Assembly: GCF_023516575.1 (NCBI RefSeq)
Contig: NZ_JAMGBE010000001.1
Span: 434,001-498,000, forward strand
Origin: Sphingomonas hankyongi
GTDB taxonomy: Bacteria > Pseudomonadota > Alphaproteobacteria > Sphingomonadales > Sphingomonadaceae
DNA length: 64,000 nucleotides
Direction: 5' to 3'
The position numbers and the translations under genes were made by a program. The first letter of the stretch is position 1; each line of letters starts with the position of its first letter. Shown here in pieces: positions 32,775 through 41,601 of the stretch. Below the pieces are notes generated by a model that was given only the letters and a program-made list of their open reading frames with translations, had not been told where the DNA came from and did not search any database.

Positions 32775-34307
32775 ATGAGCGCGGCGGAACGATTCGCCCG
32801 TCTTCCGACGGCAGCCAAGCTCCTCCTCATACTCACCGCGGTGCTCCTGCCGATCGGTATCGGCCTGGCCTACGTCGGTCAGGAAGGCATTCGCGAAGCC
32901 AATTCGGCATTGGAAGGCCGCAGCCAAGACCAGGCGCAGGTGGCCGCTCGGTCAATCGAAAGCTTGATTGCCCGTAACGCCCTGGCGTTGCGCATTGCCG
33001 CCAACGGCGGCCTTGAAGGCGGCGCATCGAGGGCTTGCGACCGAGCGCGCAACGCGCTTGCGATCGCGCCGGCGGTGTCCCAAGCGTTCGAACTCGAATC
33101 TCCGGATGGGAATCCCATCTGCCAAACCGTCAGCCTCGGCGACACGAGCTCGCTCCCGGTGACGGCGCCCGGCGCAATTACGGTGCAAATCTCTCCTGCG
33201 GGGAATGCCATCGCGCTTCGCACCGGAGTCATCAATGGCATGGCTACAGCCGTGATCCCCCTGCAGGAGCTGCGCGCCGCCATCTCGGACGCGGGATTCG
33301 ACATCCCTCTCCTCGTCATTCGCGACCGCGACGACGAACTAACGCTCATCGACCCGGGCGAGGGCGTCGACGATCTCGCAGTCAGCGACTGGCCCATCGC
33401 CGGCACCGATCTGAAAGTTCGTGTGGGCATGGCCGAACAGCGCATCACTACCGCCGACCGTCTCTTATTACTCCTTCCGCTCCTGATGTGGGTCGCGGCC
33501 GCGCTGATCGCCTGGCTGCTCGTTTCGCGGTTGCTCATCCGCCCTCTCAAGCGGCTCCAGCGATCCGTTCAGGGATACGACCCGGCGCAAGGCCCGCTCC
33601 AGCTTCCGCGAAAGGTAGGCCCGTCGACCGAGATACAGGACCTGCGCGATGCCTTTGGGAGGGCGTTTTCACGGGCCGAGGAATCCGAACGTGAGGTCAC
33701 GACAGCTCTCGAAGGGCAGAAGCGGCTGGTGCGGGAAGTCCACCATCGCGTGAAGAACAACCTGCAGGTGGTGGCCTCCCTGCTAAACATTCACGGACGC
33801 AGCGCGGCGACCACGGAAGCGCGCGCCGCTTATGCCTCGATCAGCCGGCGAGTGGGCGCTCTTTCCATCGTACACCGGAACCATTTCGCCGAGATGGAGG
33901 AAAGCCGGGGAATCGCGCTTCGGCCGCTGCTTACCGAGCTTGCCGCGGAGCTCCGCGCAAGCGCACCGGAGGCCGCGCGTGGACTGATGATCGAGCTGGA
34001 CCTCGACAGTGTTTACACGACCCAGGATGCCGCGGTTGCCGTGGCGTTCCTCGTCACCGAAATCGTTGAGTTCGCGATGCTGAACTGTCCGCAGGACCCA
34101 ATCGAGGTATCGCTTCGGCGGAGCAGTGAGCTGACGGGCCGGCTTACTCTCAACAGCCGGGTGCTCGTTCCCGAAGGCGACTCGAACGAAACGCCAGAGA
34201 AAGTTCAATTCGAGCGGATCGTCGGGGGTCTGGCGAAGCAGCTCCGATCCAACCTCGACCGCAAGCTGGGCCGCTATAGCGTTGATCTGCCGGTGTTTCC
34301 CGCCTGA
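32775..34307 (+). CDS. phyP: PhyP-like sensor protein with degenerate kinase domain (PhyR phosphatase candidate)
   Basis: 510 residues. Two membrane helices (about 13-34 and 230-252) flank a periplasmic sensor of about 190 residues; a HAMP-like linker follows. The dimerisation/phosphotransfer helix reads REVHHRVKNNLQVVASLLN, with H324 as the site in the HRxxN-type family. The ATP-binding part is degenerate: where active kinases have an N-box like NELVTNA this has TEIVEFA (about 428-434), and no DxGxG box is seen. In Sphingomonas the protein beside nepR with these traits is PhyP, which acts as a PhyR phosphatase. Gene order and degeneracy both fit; the symbol is by inference. Confidence 0.82.
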   Translation: MSAAERFARLPTAAKLLLILTAVLLPIGIGLAYVGQEGIREANSALEGRSQDQAQVAARSIESLIARNALALRIAANGGLEGGASRACDRARNALAIAPAVSQAFELESPDGNPICQTVSLGDTSSLPVTAPGAITVQISPAGNAIALRTGVINGMATAVIPLQELRAAISDAGFDIPLLVIRDRDDELTLIDPGEGVDDLAVSDWPIAGTDLKVRVGMAEQRITTADRLLLLLPLLMWVAAALIAWLLVSRLLIRPLKRLQRSVQGYDPAQGPLQLPRKVGPSTEIQDLRDAFGRAFSRAEESEREVTTALEGQKRLVREVHHRVKNNLQVVASLLNIHGRSAATTEARAAYASISRRVGALSIVHRNHFAEMEESRGIALRPLLTELAAELRASAPEAARGLMIELDLDSVYTTQDAAVAVAFLVTEIVEFAMLNCPQDPIEVSLRRSSELTGRLTLNSRVLVPEGDSNETPEKVQFERIVGGLAKQLRSNLDRKLGRYSVDLPVFPA

Positions 34308-34358
34308 TGCGATCGCCGAGATCGTTACGGCTGTAGCCAAAAAAAGATTCTGATCGCC

Positions 34359-34384
34359 GGAACTGTTCTCGAAGAAGGGGCGTT
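34359..34384 (+). promoter_or_regulatory. Perfect EcfG-type promoter (GGAAC-N17-CGTT) with no protein gene downstream
   Basis: GGAAC at 34359-34363, 17 bases, CGTT at 34381-34384: all nine consensus positions at an accepted spacing. It lies 51 bases after the phyP stop and points away from it, toward the 3' end of tatC on the other strand. The only thing it could drive is a short RNA. Confidence 0.75.
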
Positions 34385-34390
34385 ATGCAG

Positions 34391-34495
34391 TTCGGATAGT
34401 GACCTTTTGCCCCCCCGCTCTCGCTATCCGCTTAAATGGGCCCGGAACCGCCAACCCTCCCCCCCCCCGGTGGCGCTTCCGGGCCCTCTTCTGTC
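34391..34495 (+). ncRNA. Candidate EcfG-dependent small RNA with two C-rich-loop hairpins (GsrN-like)
   Basis: Starting about seven bases after a perfect EcfG-type promoter. Hairpin 1: ten-base stem 34393-34402 with 34421-34430 (one U-G pair) and an 18-base loop holding seven Cs (34410-34416). Hairpin 2: 34438-34447 pairs with 34477-34486 (ten GC-rich pairs), extended inside, with a loop of ten Cs (34459-34468), then a partly T-rich tail (TCTTCTGTC). Caulobacter GsrN is an EcfG(SigT)-driven RNA with a C-rich loop that pairs with mRNA leaders, so the architecture matches. The second half lies antisense to the end of tatC. Both ends are predicted, not measured. Confidence 0.45.
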
Positions 34496-35274
34496 TGGGG
34501 CTCAGCAACTTCGGCACCTTCTGACCGCGCGGCTCGCCTCGCGGCGCGCCAGTGCGTGATACGGATCGCCAGGATCGCCAATTCGTAAAGGCCGTACAGC
34601 GGCACTAGCAGGATCAGCATTGACACGACGTCGGGTGGCGTCAGCACCGCAGAAACCGCGGCGGAGGCCACGATGGCGTAGCGCCGTGACTTCGCGAGTT
34701 GCTCGCGCGTGACGATTCCTGCCCGCTCGAGGATCATCAGCAGGATCGGCAGCAGGAACGCGGCGCCGAAACCAAACAAAAATCGGGTGACGAAATTAAG
34801 GTAGTTTCCGACGCCGGGCAGAGCTTCCTGGCTGACGCCGCCCACATCGCCTTGGAACCCAAGCAGGAAATGCAGGGCCCAGGGCATTGCGATGAAATAT
34901 GCAAAAGTGGCCCCGCCGGCGAAAAAGAAGGGTGTCGCCAGCAGGAAGGGCAAGAAAGCCTTTTTCTCCTTCGCGTAGAGGCCGGGCGCGGTAAAACGCC
35001 ACAGTTGCGTCGCAAGCATCGGGAAGCTGAGCATGAAGGCCGCGAACAGCGCGACCTTCACCTGCACGAAGAAGGCTTCAAAAATGTCCGTGTAGATGAG
35101 CTTGCCTTGCCCTGCTTTCAGCAGCGGCTGCACCAGGATCGCGAAGATATCCTTCGCGAATGCAAGGCAGATGAAGAAGGTCACGACCAAGGTCGCAAGG
35201 CACCATAGGAGGCGGCGCCGGAGCTCGATCAAATGCTCGAGCAGCGGCTGCTTTGTCTCGTCGATGTCCTTCAT
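34432..35274 (-). CDS. tatC: Twin-arginine translocase subunit TatC
   Basis: 280 residues, six membrane helices. TatC is the receptor for twin-arginine signal peptides. It shows PLLEHLIELRRRLLWCL at the start (the conserved cytoplasmic N-terminus) and FTAPGLYAKEKKAFLPFLL in the first loop region. ATG 35274 overlaps the tatB stop. The C-terminal tail (about residues 245-280) is Glu/Pro/Gly-rich; its last codons contain a run of ten G on the coding strand (34468-34459) that could slip. Last gene of a long minus-strand run. Confidence 0.97.
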   Translation of the reverse strand: MKDIDETKQPLLEHLIELRRRLLWCLATLVVTFFICLAFAKDIFAILVQPLLKAGQGKLIYTDIFEAFFVQVKVALFAAFMLSFPMLATQLWRFTAPGLYAKEKKAFLPFLLATPFFFAGGATFAYFIAMPWALHFLLGFQGDVGGVSQEALPGVGNYLNFVTRFLFGFGAAFLLPILLMILERAGIVTREQLAKSRRYAIVASAAVSAVLTPPDVVSMLILLVPLYGLYELAILAIRITHWRAARRAARSEGAEVAEPQTEEGPEAPPGGGRVGGSGPI

Positions 35275-35615
35275 GGAAGGGGCCGCTCGGTGGGCGGGCG
35301 CGGGTCTTCGTCGGCGTCACCGGGCTTCATGACCGGAGGCATCGCATCTGGCTGGCCAGCGCCGCCGAGCTCATGGTCCGGCGGATAAAGCCGCATGATC
35401 CGCTCATTCTCCTCGCGCCACTTCTTCTCCATTTCTTCCAACTCGGCTTCGCGCATCATGCTTTCGATGCCGGAAGTGAAATGGCGCGCCATGCCTCGAA
35501 CGCGGCCCATCCAATAGCCGATCGCCCGCAAGACTTTCGGGAGGTCCTTGGGACCGATGAAGATTAGAGCAAGGATCGCGACGACCGCTAGCTCAGTGCT
35601 GTCGACGCCAAACAT
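35271..35615 (-). CDS. tatB: Twin-arginine translocase subunit TatB
   Basis: 114 residues. A short N-terminal membrane helix (MFGVDSTELAVVAILALIFI, then GPKDLPKVLRAIG) is followed by an amphipathic helix and a charged tail, the TatB layout; the GP after the helix and the early glutamate (E8) are family features. It binds TatC in the signal-peptide receptor complex. It lies 19 bases after tatA and overlaps tatC by ATGA. Confidence 0.95.
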   Translation of the reverse strand: MFGVDSTELAVVAILALIFIGPKDLPKVLRAIGYWMGRVRGMARHFTSGIESMMREAELEEMEKKWREENERIMRLYPPDHELGGAGQPDAMPPVMKPGDADEDPRPPTERPLP

Positions 35616-35634
35616 GGCGGATGCCCCTCAGGGC

Positions 35635-35913
35635 TTAGCGCGCTTGATCGTCCCGCGGCGGCGGGGCGGCGCTGTCCTCACGGCGGGGCGTCACGTCGAT
35701 CGGTTCGTCCTGGCGAATCTGGCGCGGCGGCTCGGAACGACGCTGCTCGTCGTAGCGCTGACGCTTTTCGTCATCCTCGTCTGCCATGCCCTGCTTGAAG
35801 CTTTTCAGGCCTTTGGCAACGTCTCCCATCATCGCGGAGAAGCGGTTGCCTCCAAAGAGCAGCAACACGATGACCGCGAAGATCAGGATATGCCAGATGC
35901 TAAAACCGCCCAT
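35635..35913 (-). CDS. tatA: Twin-arginine translocase subunit TatA
   Basis: 92 residues from ATG 35913. N-terminal membrane helix ([20 protein letters not shown], then [20 protein letters not shown]), the FG-type hinge and amphipathic helix, then a charged tail: TatA, which assembles the pore for folded proteins. An in-frame start at 36000 was rejected because it would put 29 basic residues before the membrane helix and overlap scpB. GGAG lies just upstream of 35913. Confidence 0.96.
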   Translation of the reverse strand: MGGFSIWHILIFAVIVLLLFGGNRFSAMMGDVAKGLKSFKQGMADEDDEKRQRYDEQRRSEPPRQIRQDEPIDVTPRREDSAAPPPRDDQAR

Positions 35914-35938
35914 GGGGAAACTCCTTTGAGGCGGGTAT

Positions 35939-36517
35939 CTAGCCCTCCTCGTCCTCGCTTTCCAGTTGCTCTTCGCCGAGCGACTGGAACATGCCCTCAT
36001 CGAGCGGATCCAGCAGCCCGGCAGCCTTCAGATCGTCAATGCCGGGCAGGTCGCGGCGCGAACCAAGGCCGAAGTGGGTGAGGAACTCCTGCGTGGTCGC
36101 ATAAAGCAAAGGCCGACCGGGCGCTTCCCGTCGCCCAGCAGGACGAACCCACCCCGCATCCATCAGCACGTCGAGCGTACCCTTGGAGATCTGCACTCCG
36201 CGAATTGCCTCGATCTCAGCCCGGCTGACGGGTTCATGATAAGCGATGATCGCCAGGGTCTCGGTCGCTGCCCGGGAAAGGCGGCGCGGCTCCTCCCGGG
36301 TTCGACGCAGCAAGTGCGCGAGATCGGGTGCGGTCTGGAAGTGCCACCGGCCGCCACGCTCGACCAGCTCTATCCCGCGCCCCTCATAGTGCGCCGAAAG
36401 TTCGCCAAGCGCGATCTCTATGTCGCCGTCGCCAACATGCTCGCGAAGCTCGTCGGTGCTGAGTGGTGACGCAGAAGCGAACAGGGTCGCTTCCACAGCT
36501 CTGGCAAACTCATCCAT
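35939..36517 (-). CDS. scpB: Segregation and condensation protein B
   Basis: 192 residues from ATG 36517. ScpB forms winged-helix dimers that join ScpA and SMC in the condensin complex for chromosome segregation. Typical parts: [20 protein letters not shown] at the N-terminus and [20 protein letters not shown] with the second winged helix ([13 protein letters not shown]). The start overlaps the scpA stop (TGATG). A longer in-frame reading to 36832 lies wholly within scpA and is a shadow. The C-terminus is acidic. Confidence 0.96.
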   Translation of the reverse strand: MDEFARAVEATLFASASPLSTDELREHVGDGDIEIALGELSAHYEGRGIELVERGGRWHFQTAPDLAHLLRRTREEPRRLSRAATETLAIIAYHEPVSRAEIEAIRGVQISKGTLDVLMDAGWVRPAGRREAPGRPLLYATTQEFLTHFGLGSRRDLPGIDDLKAAGLLDPLDEGMFQSLGEEQLESEDEEG

Positions 36518-37278
36518 CAGGCCGCCCTTCGGAGGCGGATCGGCGCGAAAGCGTCCTCCTGGACGAACTCCAGGCGACCGCGTCTGGCCAGCTCCAGCAT
36601 CGCCAGGAAACTTGACGCGAGCGACGAGCGCCTGAACTTCGAGTCTTGAGTTGTCGGCAGGAAGCTTTCGAGGAAAGTCCAGTCCAGCGCTGCCCCGATC
36701 ATTCGTCCGACGCGCTCGATCGCCTCGTCCAGCGTCATCACCGAACGCGCGTGAACGACGTGCATCGCCGGCGCCGTGCGCGCCTTGACGGCACCATAAG
36801 CGGCAAAGAGGTCGAAATCGCGCACCTGCCACGCAGACTTCCGAACCAGCCGGAGGCCTTCCGGCGCGCCGCGAAGGAATACGTCGCGCCCGACGCGATC
36901 GCGCCCGAGCAAGCGAGCACCGGCCTCGCGCATCGCGTCGAGCCGCTGAAGGCGCATCTGCAGGCGGAGGGCGATCTCTTCAGGACTCGGATCCTGCTCC
37001 GGATCCTTGGGAAGCAGCAGGCAAGATTTGAGATATGCCAGCCAGGCGGCCATCACCAGATAGTCGGCAGCAATCTCAAGCTTCAGCGCGCGGGCTTCGG
37101 CAAGATAGGTCAGATATTGCTCGACCAGTTCCAGGATGGAGATTTGCGCGAGATCGACCTTTTGGGCCCGAGCCAGGTTCAGCAGGAGGTCGAGAGGCCC
37201 CTCCCAGGCGCCCAGGGTCAGCGTAAGCTCGTCCGACTGGCGGACCGGTTTGCTGTTGAAATCCGCGTCGGTGTCCAT
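36517..37278 (-). CDS. scpA: Segregation and condensation protein A
   Basis: 253 residues from ATG 37278. ScpA is the kleisin that bridges SMC heads. The N-terminal block WEGPLDLLLNLARAQKVDLA is the family hallmark, followed by ISILELVEQYLTYL and the C-terminal winged helix (FLAMLELARRGRLEFVQEDA). The start is one base after the nagZ stop. Codons upstream of 37278 in the longer frame overlap nagZ and were rejected. Confidence 0.96.
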   Translation of the reverse strand: MDTDADFNSKPVRQSDELTLTLGAWEGPLDLLLNLARAQKVDLAQISILELVEQYLTYLAEARALKLEIAADYLVMAAWLAYLKSCLLLPKDPEQDPSPEEIALRLQMRLQRLDAMREAGARLLGRDRVGRDVFLRGAPEGLRLVRKSAWQVRDFDLFAAYGAVKARTAPAMHVVHARSVMTLDEAIERVGRMIGAALDWTFLESFLPTTQDSKFRRSSLASSFLAMLELARRGRLEFVQEDAFAPIRLRRAA

Positions 37279-37279
37279 C

Positions 37280-38287
37280 TCAGGCCAGCGCCAGCAAGGC
37301 GTCGCGCTTCGCGACCATCTCGGCAAACTCCGGCCCTTCGTCGTCGACGAGCGTCGACGCCATAGCCCGCGCCAATCTCGCCTCCGCCTCGGGCGCGAGA
37401 TCGCCAACATGCGCGGCCACATCGAGCATTTCATCGAACTTGCCGGAGCAATGCAGCACGGCATCGCAGCCTGCCAGGAGCGATCGCTTTGCGCGCTCTC
37501 CCGGCGTTCCGGACAAGGCCTCCATCCCGATATCGTCGGTCATCAGGAACCCGTCGAAGCCAATGCGCGTGCGAATGATGTCTCGAATGATTCCCGGCGA
37601 TTGGCTTGAGGGCCTTTCGTCATCCCATTGGGTGAACAGGATGTGGGCGACCATCCCCATGGGTGCCCATGCAAGCCGCTCGAACGGCTCAAGGTCGGTC
37701 TCAAGATCCTCGGCGCTGGCAGTAACCACCGGCAGTTCCTTGTGGCTGTCGACCAATGCGCGTCCATGTCCCGGAATGTGCTTGACGACGCCGACGACCC
37801 CGGCGGAGGCGAGCCCATCGAGCACCGCACGTCCGAGCGCCGCGACCTGCATCGGCTCCGAGCCCATTGCCCGATCGCCAACGATGTCACTGGCCCCTTT
37901 CTGCCGGACGTCGAGCACGGGCAGGCAGTCGACGTTCACGCCGACCTCTCGAAGCATCAAGGCGAGGGCGCGCGCATTGGCGCGAGCCGCCTCGATCGCG
38001 GACGAAGGAGCGATGCGGTAGAGGCGGTCGAACGCCTCGCCCGGTGGAAAGGCAACCCACTCGGGTGGCTTCATCCGCGCAACGCGACCTCCCTCCTGGT
38101 CGATCAGGACAGGAAGGTCGGCTCGTCCATGGATTGCGCGAAGATCGTCCGTCAGGCGCGCAAGTTGCGCGCGATCGATGCAATTGCGCGCGAACAGAAT
38201 ATATCCCGCGGGATCGGCATCACGGAAGAAAGTGCGTTCGTCTTCGTTCAGCTCGGCGCCGGCCAGGCCATAGATCGCCGCCTGCAT
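37280..38287 (-). CDS. nagZ: Beta-N-acetylglucosaminidase NagZ
   Basis: 335 residues, glycoside hydrolase family 3, cytoplasmic. It removes N-acetylglucosamine from muropeptides imported during wall recycling. Family motifs: LIDQEGGRVARMKPP, then VKHIPGHGRALVDSHKELP, which holds the catalytic histidine loop, and MTDDIGMEAL with the nucleophile aspartate (TDDI). Its ATG overlaps the stop of the SPOR gene before it (TGATG). Linkage to two SPOR proteins that bind denuded glycans is consistent with wall recycling and division. Confidence 0.96.
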   Translation of the reverse strand: MQAAIYGLAGAELNEDERTFFRDADPAGYILFARNCIDRAQLARLTDDLRAIHGRADLPVLIDQEGGRVARMKPPEWVAFPPGEAFDRLYRIAPSSAIEAARANARALALMLREVGVNVDCLPVLDVRQKGASDIVGDRAMGSEPMQVAALGRAVLDGLASAGVVGVVKHIPGHGRALVDSHKELPVVTASAEDLETDLEPFERLAWAPMGMVAHILFTQWDDERPSSQSPGIIRDIIRTRIGFDGFLMTDDIGMEALSGTPGERAKRSLLAGCDAVLHCSGKFDEMLDVAAHVGDLAPEAEARLARAMASTLVDDEGPEFAEMVAKRDALLALA

Positions 38288-38961
38288 CAGCGTGCCACGA
38301 AGCAGTTCTCGCCTGCTGCCTTCAATGCCTGGCAGGCTTCGCGGGCTGCGGCCGGCGAGGGAGCGCCAGCGCGAAGTCGGATCCCGCCGGGAAAGGGCAC
38401 GATCATCTTGCTGAGCGCCGCAACGCTAGGGAACCTCGCGGCAAGCGCGCTCCATGCCCGCTCCGCCTGCGCCTGATTCTGGAAGGCACCGAGCTGGATT
38501 ACGCTGCCGGAGCCGCCGGACGTGGGAGGTTCCGCCGGGAGGGGAGTTTTCCCTTCGGCGGGCGCCGCCGTCGGCTTCGGCTCCTGCTTGGGTTCGGGCT
38601 TGGGCGCCGCGACCGGCGTTTCCGGCACGGCGCTGAGATCCAGCTGTGCGTCCTTGTCCTCACCGGCGCTGGTCTCGAAGGCGGTCTGGCTTTCGCCGGC
38701 AACATCGAGACCACCCGGGTTCGGTGGCTTTACTTTGTACGGCCCGGCTTCTGCCCGGATCAACTCGGGCGGGCCGCTAACATCGCCGCCGCGGCTGCCG
38801 AGCCAGAAAAACGTGCCCGCCACCAGTGCTCCCGCAGCAAGGACGACGAGGAGGGCGGCAAGCATCTTGCGCCCCGAAACGCCGCGCGGCTCGTCTTCGT
38901 CTTCAACCGCCTGCAGCCAGGGCAGTTGTCCGTCGTCGTAAGTGCCGCGCTGGTCTGTCAT
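38287..38961 (-). CDS. SPOR-domain membrane protein (first of a tandem pair)
   Basis: 224 residues. Short cytoplasmic N-terminus (MTDQRGTYDDGQLPWLQAVE), one membrane helix at about 33-54 ending FFWLGSR, a periplasmic linker rich in Pro, Lys and Ala, and a C-terminal SPOR domain (about 150-224; VIQLGAFQNQAQAERAWSAL). SPOR domains bind glycan strands without stem peptides at the septum. The N-terminal LPWL motif and membrane segment match the upstream neighbour gene, suggesting duplication. It overlaps both neighbours. Confidence 0.92.
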   Translation of the reverse strand: MTDQRGTYDDGQLPWLQAVEDEDEPRGVSGRKMLAALLVVLAAGALVAGTFFWLGSRGGDVSGPPELIRAEAGPYKVKPPNPGGLDVAGESQTAFETSAGEDKDAQLDLSAVPETPVAAPKPEPKQEPKPTAAPAEGKTPLPAEPPTSGGSGSVIQLGAFQNQAQAERAWSALAARFPSVAALSKMIVPFPGGIRLRAGAPSPAAAREACQALKAAGENCFVAR

Positions 38962-39803
38962 CGCTCAACCTTGGCCTTCCAGGGCAGCCCGACCACGGCA
39001 CAGCTGAAATGAATCGTCTGCATCCTTTGGCAAAGAACCTCCGAATGCGCCTGCGATGTCGTTCCGATCTGGAAGCGATAGAAAGTCCTTCCGCGCGAAT
39101 TGCGGTCCGTGACGACAGTGGCCGGAAGCCGGCCGACTGCAGGATAGGCACGCTGCATGCGCCGCCAGCCGAGCTTGGCCTGCTGCCGAGTCCCGAATGC
39201 GCCTATCCTCACGACCCGGCCGTAGGCGCCCTTGCTTTCGGTCGATGGCCACAGCCGCAGCGGTTGCGGCTTTGCAACCGCCGGCGGAGTTGCAGCCGCT
39301 GGCGCGGTGGCCGGTTTCGCCACTTCGGATTTCGCCGATTCTGGCTTCGCAGTCGCGCGCTCCTGTTCCTCCACGGTCTTGGACAAATCGCTGCTCTTCA
39401 TGTCCATCGGCGAGAGTTTTCTCGAGCGAACTAAGGTTCGCCGAACCGGTGACGGCGGCACGGCGATGGTAGGGGTCGGGGACGGCAGAACTTCAGGCGC
39501 GGTAGCGATCGGCACCTGCGGCTGAATATTTGAGGCGGCTTCAGGAAGCTTTGCCGTCGACTGCGTTGGGGGAGGTGCGAGCGCTTCCGGGGACTCCCGG
39601 GCCGACTGCGTGCCCAGCCAGAAGGAGCCGCCCGCTACCAGCAGTGCAGCCGCCACAGCCCATCCAGCCAACTCACGACCGCTCGGCGACCTCGGCCGTG
39701 ACTTCGTCCGAACAGGTGTGGGTGCGGCGCGCGGCGTTTGAGCCGGCTCGTCGTCAAGCCACGGCAGCCGGTCCATGCCGACCGCCGCCTGGGCGTCGGT
39801 CAT
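38958..39803 (-). CDS. SPOR-domain membrane protein (second of a tandem pair)
   Basis: 281 residues. N-terminus MTDAQAAVGMDRLPWLDDEP, one membrane helix at about 47-65 (VAAALLVAGGSFWLGTQSA), a long Pro/Ala/Ser/Lys linker and a C-terminal SPOR domain (about 197-281; VVRIGAFGTRQQAKLGWRRM). It has the same plan as the following gene: MTD, LPWL, FWLG, linker, SPOR. Its stop overlaps the next SPOR gene by ATGA; argS ends two bases upstream of its start. Confidence 0.92.
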   Translation of the reverse strand: MTDAQAAVGMDRLPWLDDEPAQTPRAAPTPVRTKSRPRSPSGRELAGWAVAAALLVAGGSFWLGTQSARESPEALAPPPTQSTAKLPEAASNIQPQVPIATAPEVLPSPTPTIAVPPSPVRRTLVRSRKLSPMDMKSSDLSKTVEEQERATAKPESAKSEVAKPATAPAAATPPAVAKPQPLRLWPSTESKGAYGRVVRIGAFGTRQQAKLGWRRMQRAYPAVGRLPATVVTDRNSRGRTFYRFQIGTTSQAHSEVLCQRMQTIHFSCAVVGLPWKAKVER

Positions 39804-39805
39804 TG

Positions 39806-41539
39806 TCAGCGCATCTCCTCGGTCGCGGTGACCCCCATGAGCCCTAAACCGCTCCGAATAATTTGCGCGATTCCGAGAGCCAGTTCCAGCCGCGCGCGAG
39901 AAAGCTGTGGATTGTTTTCAAGCAGGAAACGCCGCGAGGGATCGTCGTTTCCCCTGTTCCACAAAGCGTGAAATTCGGCAGCCAAATCATAGAGGAAGAA
40001 AGCGATCCGGTGCGGCTCGTGCGCCATGGCCGCGCTTTCGATCGCTCTTGGGTATTGGGCGGCTCGCCTAACGAGAGCGAGTTCCTCATCATCCAGCAGC
40101 GCCAGATCGGGATGCTCAGAGAGATTAACGCCGGCATCCGCAGCCTTGCGCTTCAACGAGCTGATCCGCGCATGGGCATATTGGACATAGAAGACCGGAT
40201 TGTCCTTGGAAGCTTCGAGGACCTTCGCGAAGTCGAAATCCAGGGGCGTGTCCGCGCGCTTCGTGAGCATCATGAAGCGCACGACGTCCTTGCCGACCTC
40301 ATTTACGACGTCAGCGAGCGTAACGAAGTCGCCGGCCCGCTTCGACATCTTCACCGGCTCGCCGGCGCGGAACAGGCGCACCATGTTCACGATCTTGACG
40401 TCGAGATCGACGCGACCGTCGGTTAGTGCCTTCACCGCCGACTGCACCCGCTTCACGGTGCCGGCGTGGTCGGCGCCCCAGATGTTGACCAGATGGTCCG
40501 CGGATTGAGCCTTTTCCCAATGATAGGCCGCGTCCGATCCGAAATATGTCCAGCTGCCGTCCGACTTCTTCATCGGGCGGTCCTGATCGTCGCCGAACTG
40601 CGTCGACCGGAACAATGTCAGCTCGACGGGCTCCCACTCGTCGTGGGGATCGATGCTCTTCGGCCGCTCAAGCTCACCTTCGTAGACGAGGCCTTTCTCG
40701 CGAAGGACCTCCATCGCGCGGGTGACGGAACCCGATGCCTGCAACTCCGCTTCGGAAGAAAATTTATCGTGATGGATATCGAGGAGGCCAAGATCGTGCC
40801 GGATAAGGTCGAGCATCGCCTTGATGGCAGCCTCCCGAAACGGAGCTAGCCACTCTGTCTCGGGCGCATCGACGAATTTGTCGCCATATTCGGCAGCGAG
40901 CAGCGTGCCGACAGGCTTCAGATAATCGCCCGGATAGAAGCCTTCGCCAATCTCCCCGATCTCCTCGCCCAGCGCTTCGCGGTACCGAAGATGCACGGAC
41001 CGGGCGAGCGTATCGACCTGCGCGCCCGCGTCGTTGACATAATATTCCTTCGTGACGCGGAAGCCGGCGGCCTCGAGAAGGCGGGCGAGGCTGTCCCCCA
41101 CGACTGCTCCCCGGCAATGACCCACGTGCATCGGCCCCGTGGGGTTTGCCGAGACATATTCGACGTTCACGCGCTCGTTCGCGCCGATCTTCGACAGGCC
41201 ATATTTCTCCCCGTCCCGAACGATAGTGCGCAATTCGTCGCGCCAGGCGTCCGGGGACAGGCGAAGGTTGATGAAGCCGGGTCCCGCGACCTCCACAGAA
41301 GCCACGGGCGGCAATGCCTGAAGCTTTGGCTTGATCGCCTCGGCAAGCACCCGCGGATTCGTCCCGGCCGGCTTCGCCAGCACCATCGCAGCATTGGTGG
41401 CGAGATCGCCATGGGAAGGGTCGCGCGGCGGCTCTACAGTTACGTTCTTGCGGTCAAGCTCCGGAGGCAGCGTGCCGTCGGCAACGAGGTCGTCAAGCAC
41501 TCCATCGAGAAGCGCGGCATATTGGGCGTACAGGCTCAA
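39806..41539 (-). CDS. argS: Arginyl-tRNA synthetase
   Basis: 577 residues, class I. It shows the N-terminal additional domain ([20 protein letters not shown]), the HIGH-type motif as HVGH in [20 protein letters not shown], and [15 protein letters not shown]. The anticodon-binding end has [16 protein letters not shown]. The only sensible start is TTG 41539 (reads as [13 protein letters not shown]), since no ATG lies near and the family start fits. It lies 62 bases after dgt on the same strand. Confidence 0.97.
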   Translation of the reverse strand: MSLYAQYAALLDGVLDDLVADGTLPPELDRKNVTVEPPRDPSHGDLATNAAMVLAKPAGTNPRVLAEAIKPKLQALPPVASVEVAGPGFINLRLSPDAWRDELRTIVRDGEKYGLSKIGANERVNVEYVSANPTGPMHVGHCRGAVVGDSLARLLEAAGFRVTKEYYVNDAGAQVDTLARSVHLRYREALGEEIGEIGEGFYPGDYLKPVGTLLAAEYGDKFVDAPETEWLAPFREAAIKAMLDLIRHDLGLLDIHHDKFSSEAELQASGSVTRAMEVLREKGLVYEGELERPKSIDPHDEWEPVELTLFRSTQFGDDQDRPMKKSDGSWTYFGSDAAYHWEKAQSADHLVNIWGADHAGTVKRVQSAVKALTDGRVDLDVKIVNMVRLFRAGEPVKMSKRAGDFVTLADVVNEVGKDVVRFMMLTKRADTPLDFDFAKVLEASKDNPVFYVQYAHARISSLKRKAADAGVNLSEHPDLALLDDEELALVRRAAQYPRAIESAAMAHEPHRIAFFLYDLAAEFHALWNRGNDDPSRRFLLENNPQLSRARLELALGIAQIIRSGLGLMGVTATEEMR

Positions 41540-41601
41540 TTTCAGTCCCGAATTTCCGGAAAGCGTGCGCCTCTAGCGCAGCCGCGCCCGAACGTCACCT
41601 G

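Noticed and set aside
35939-36832. 297-codon version of scpB
   Set aside because: The extra N-terminus is scpA sequence in another frame; ATG 36517 overlaps the scpA stop.
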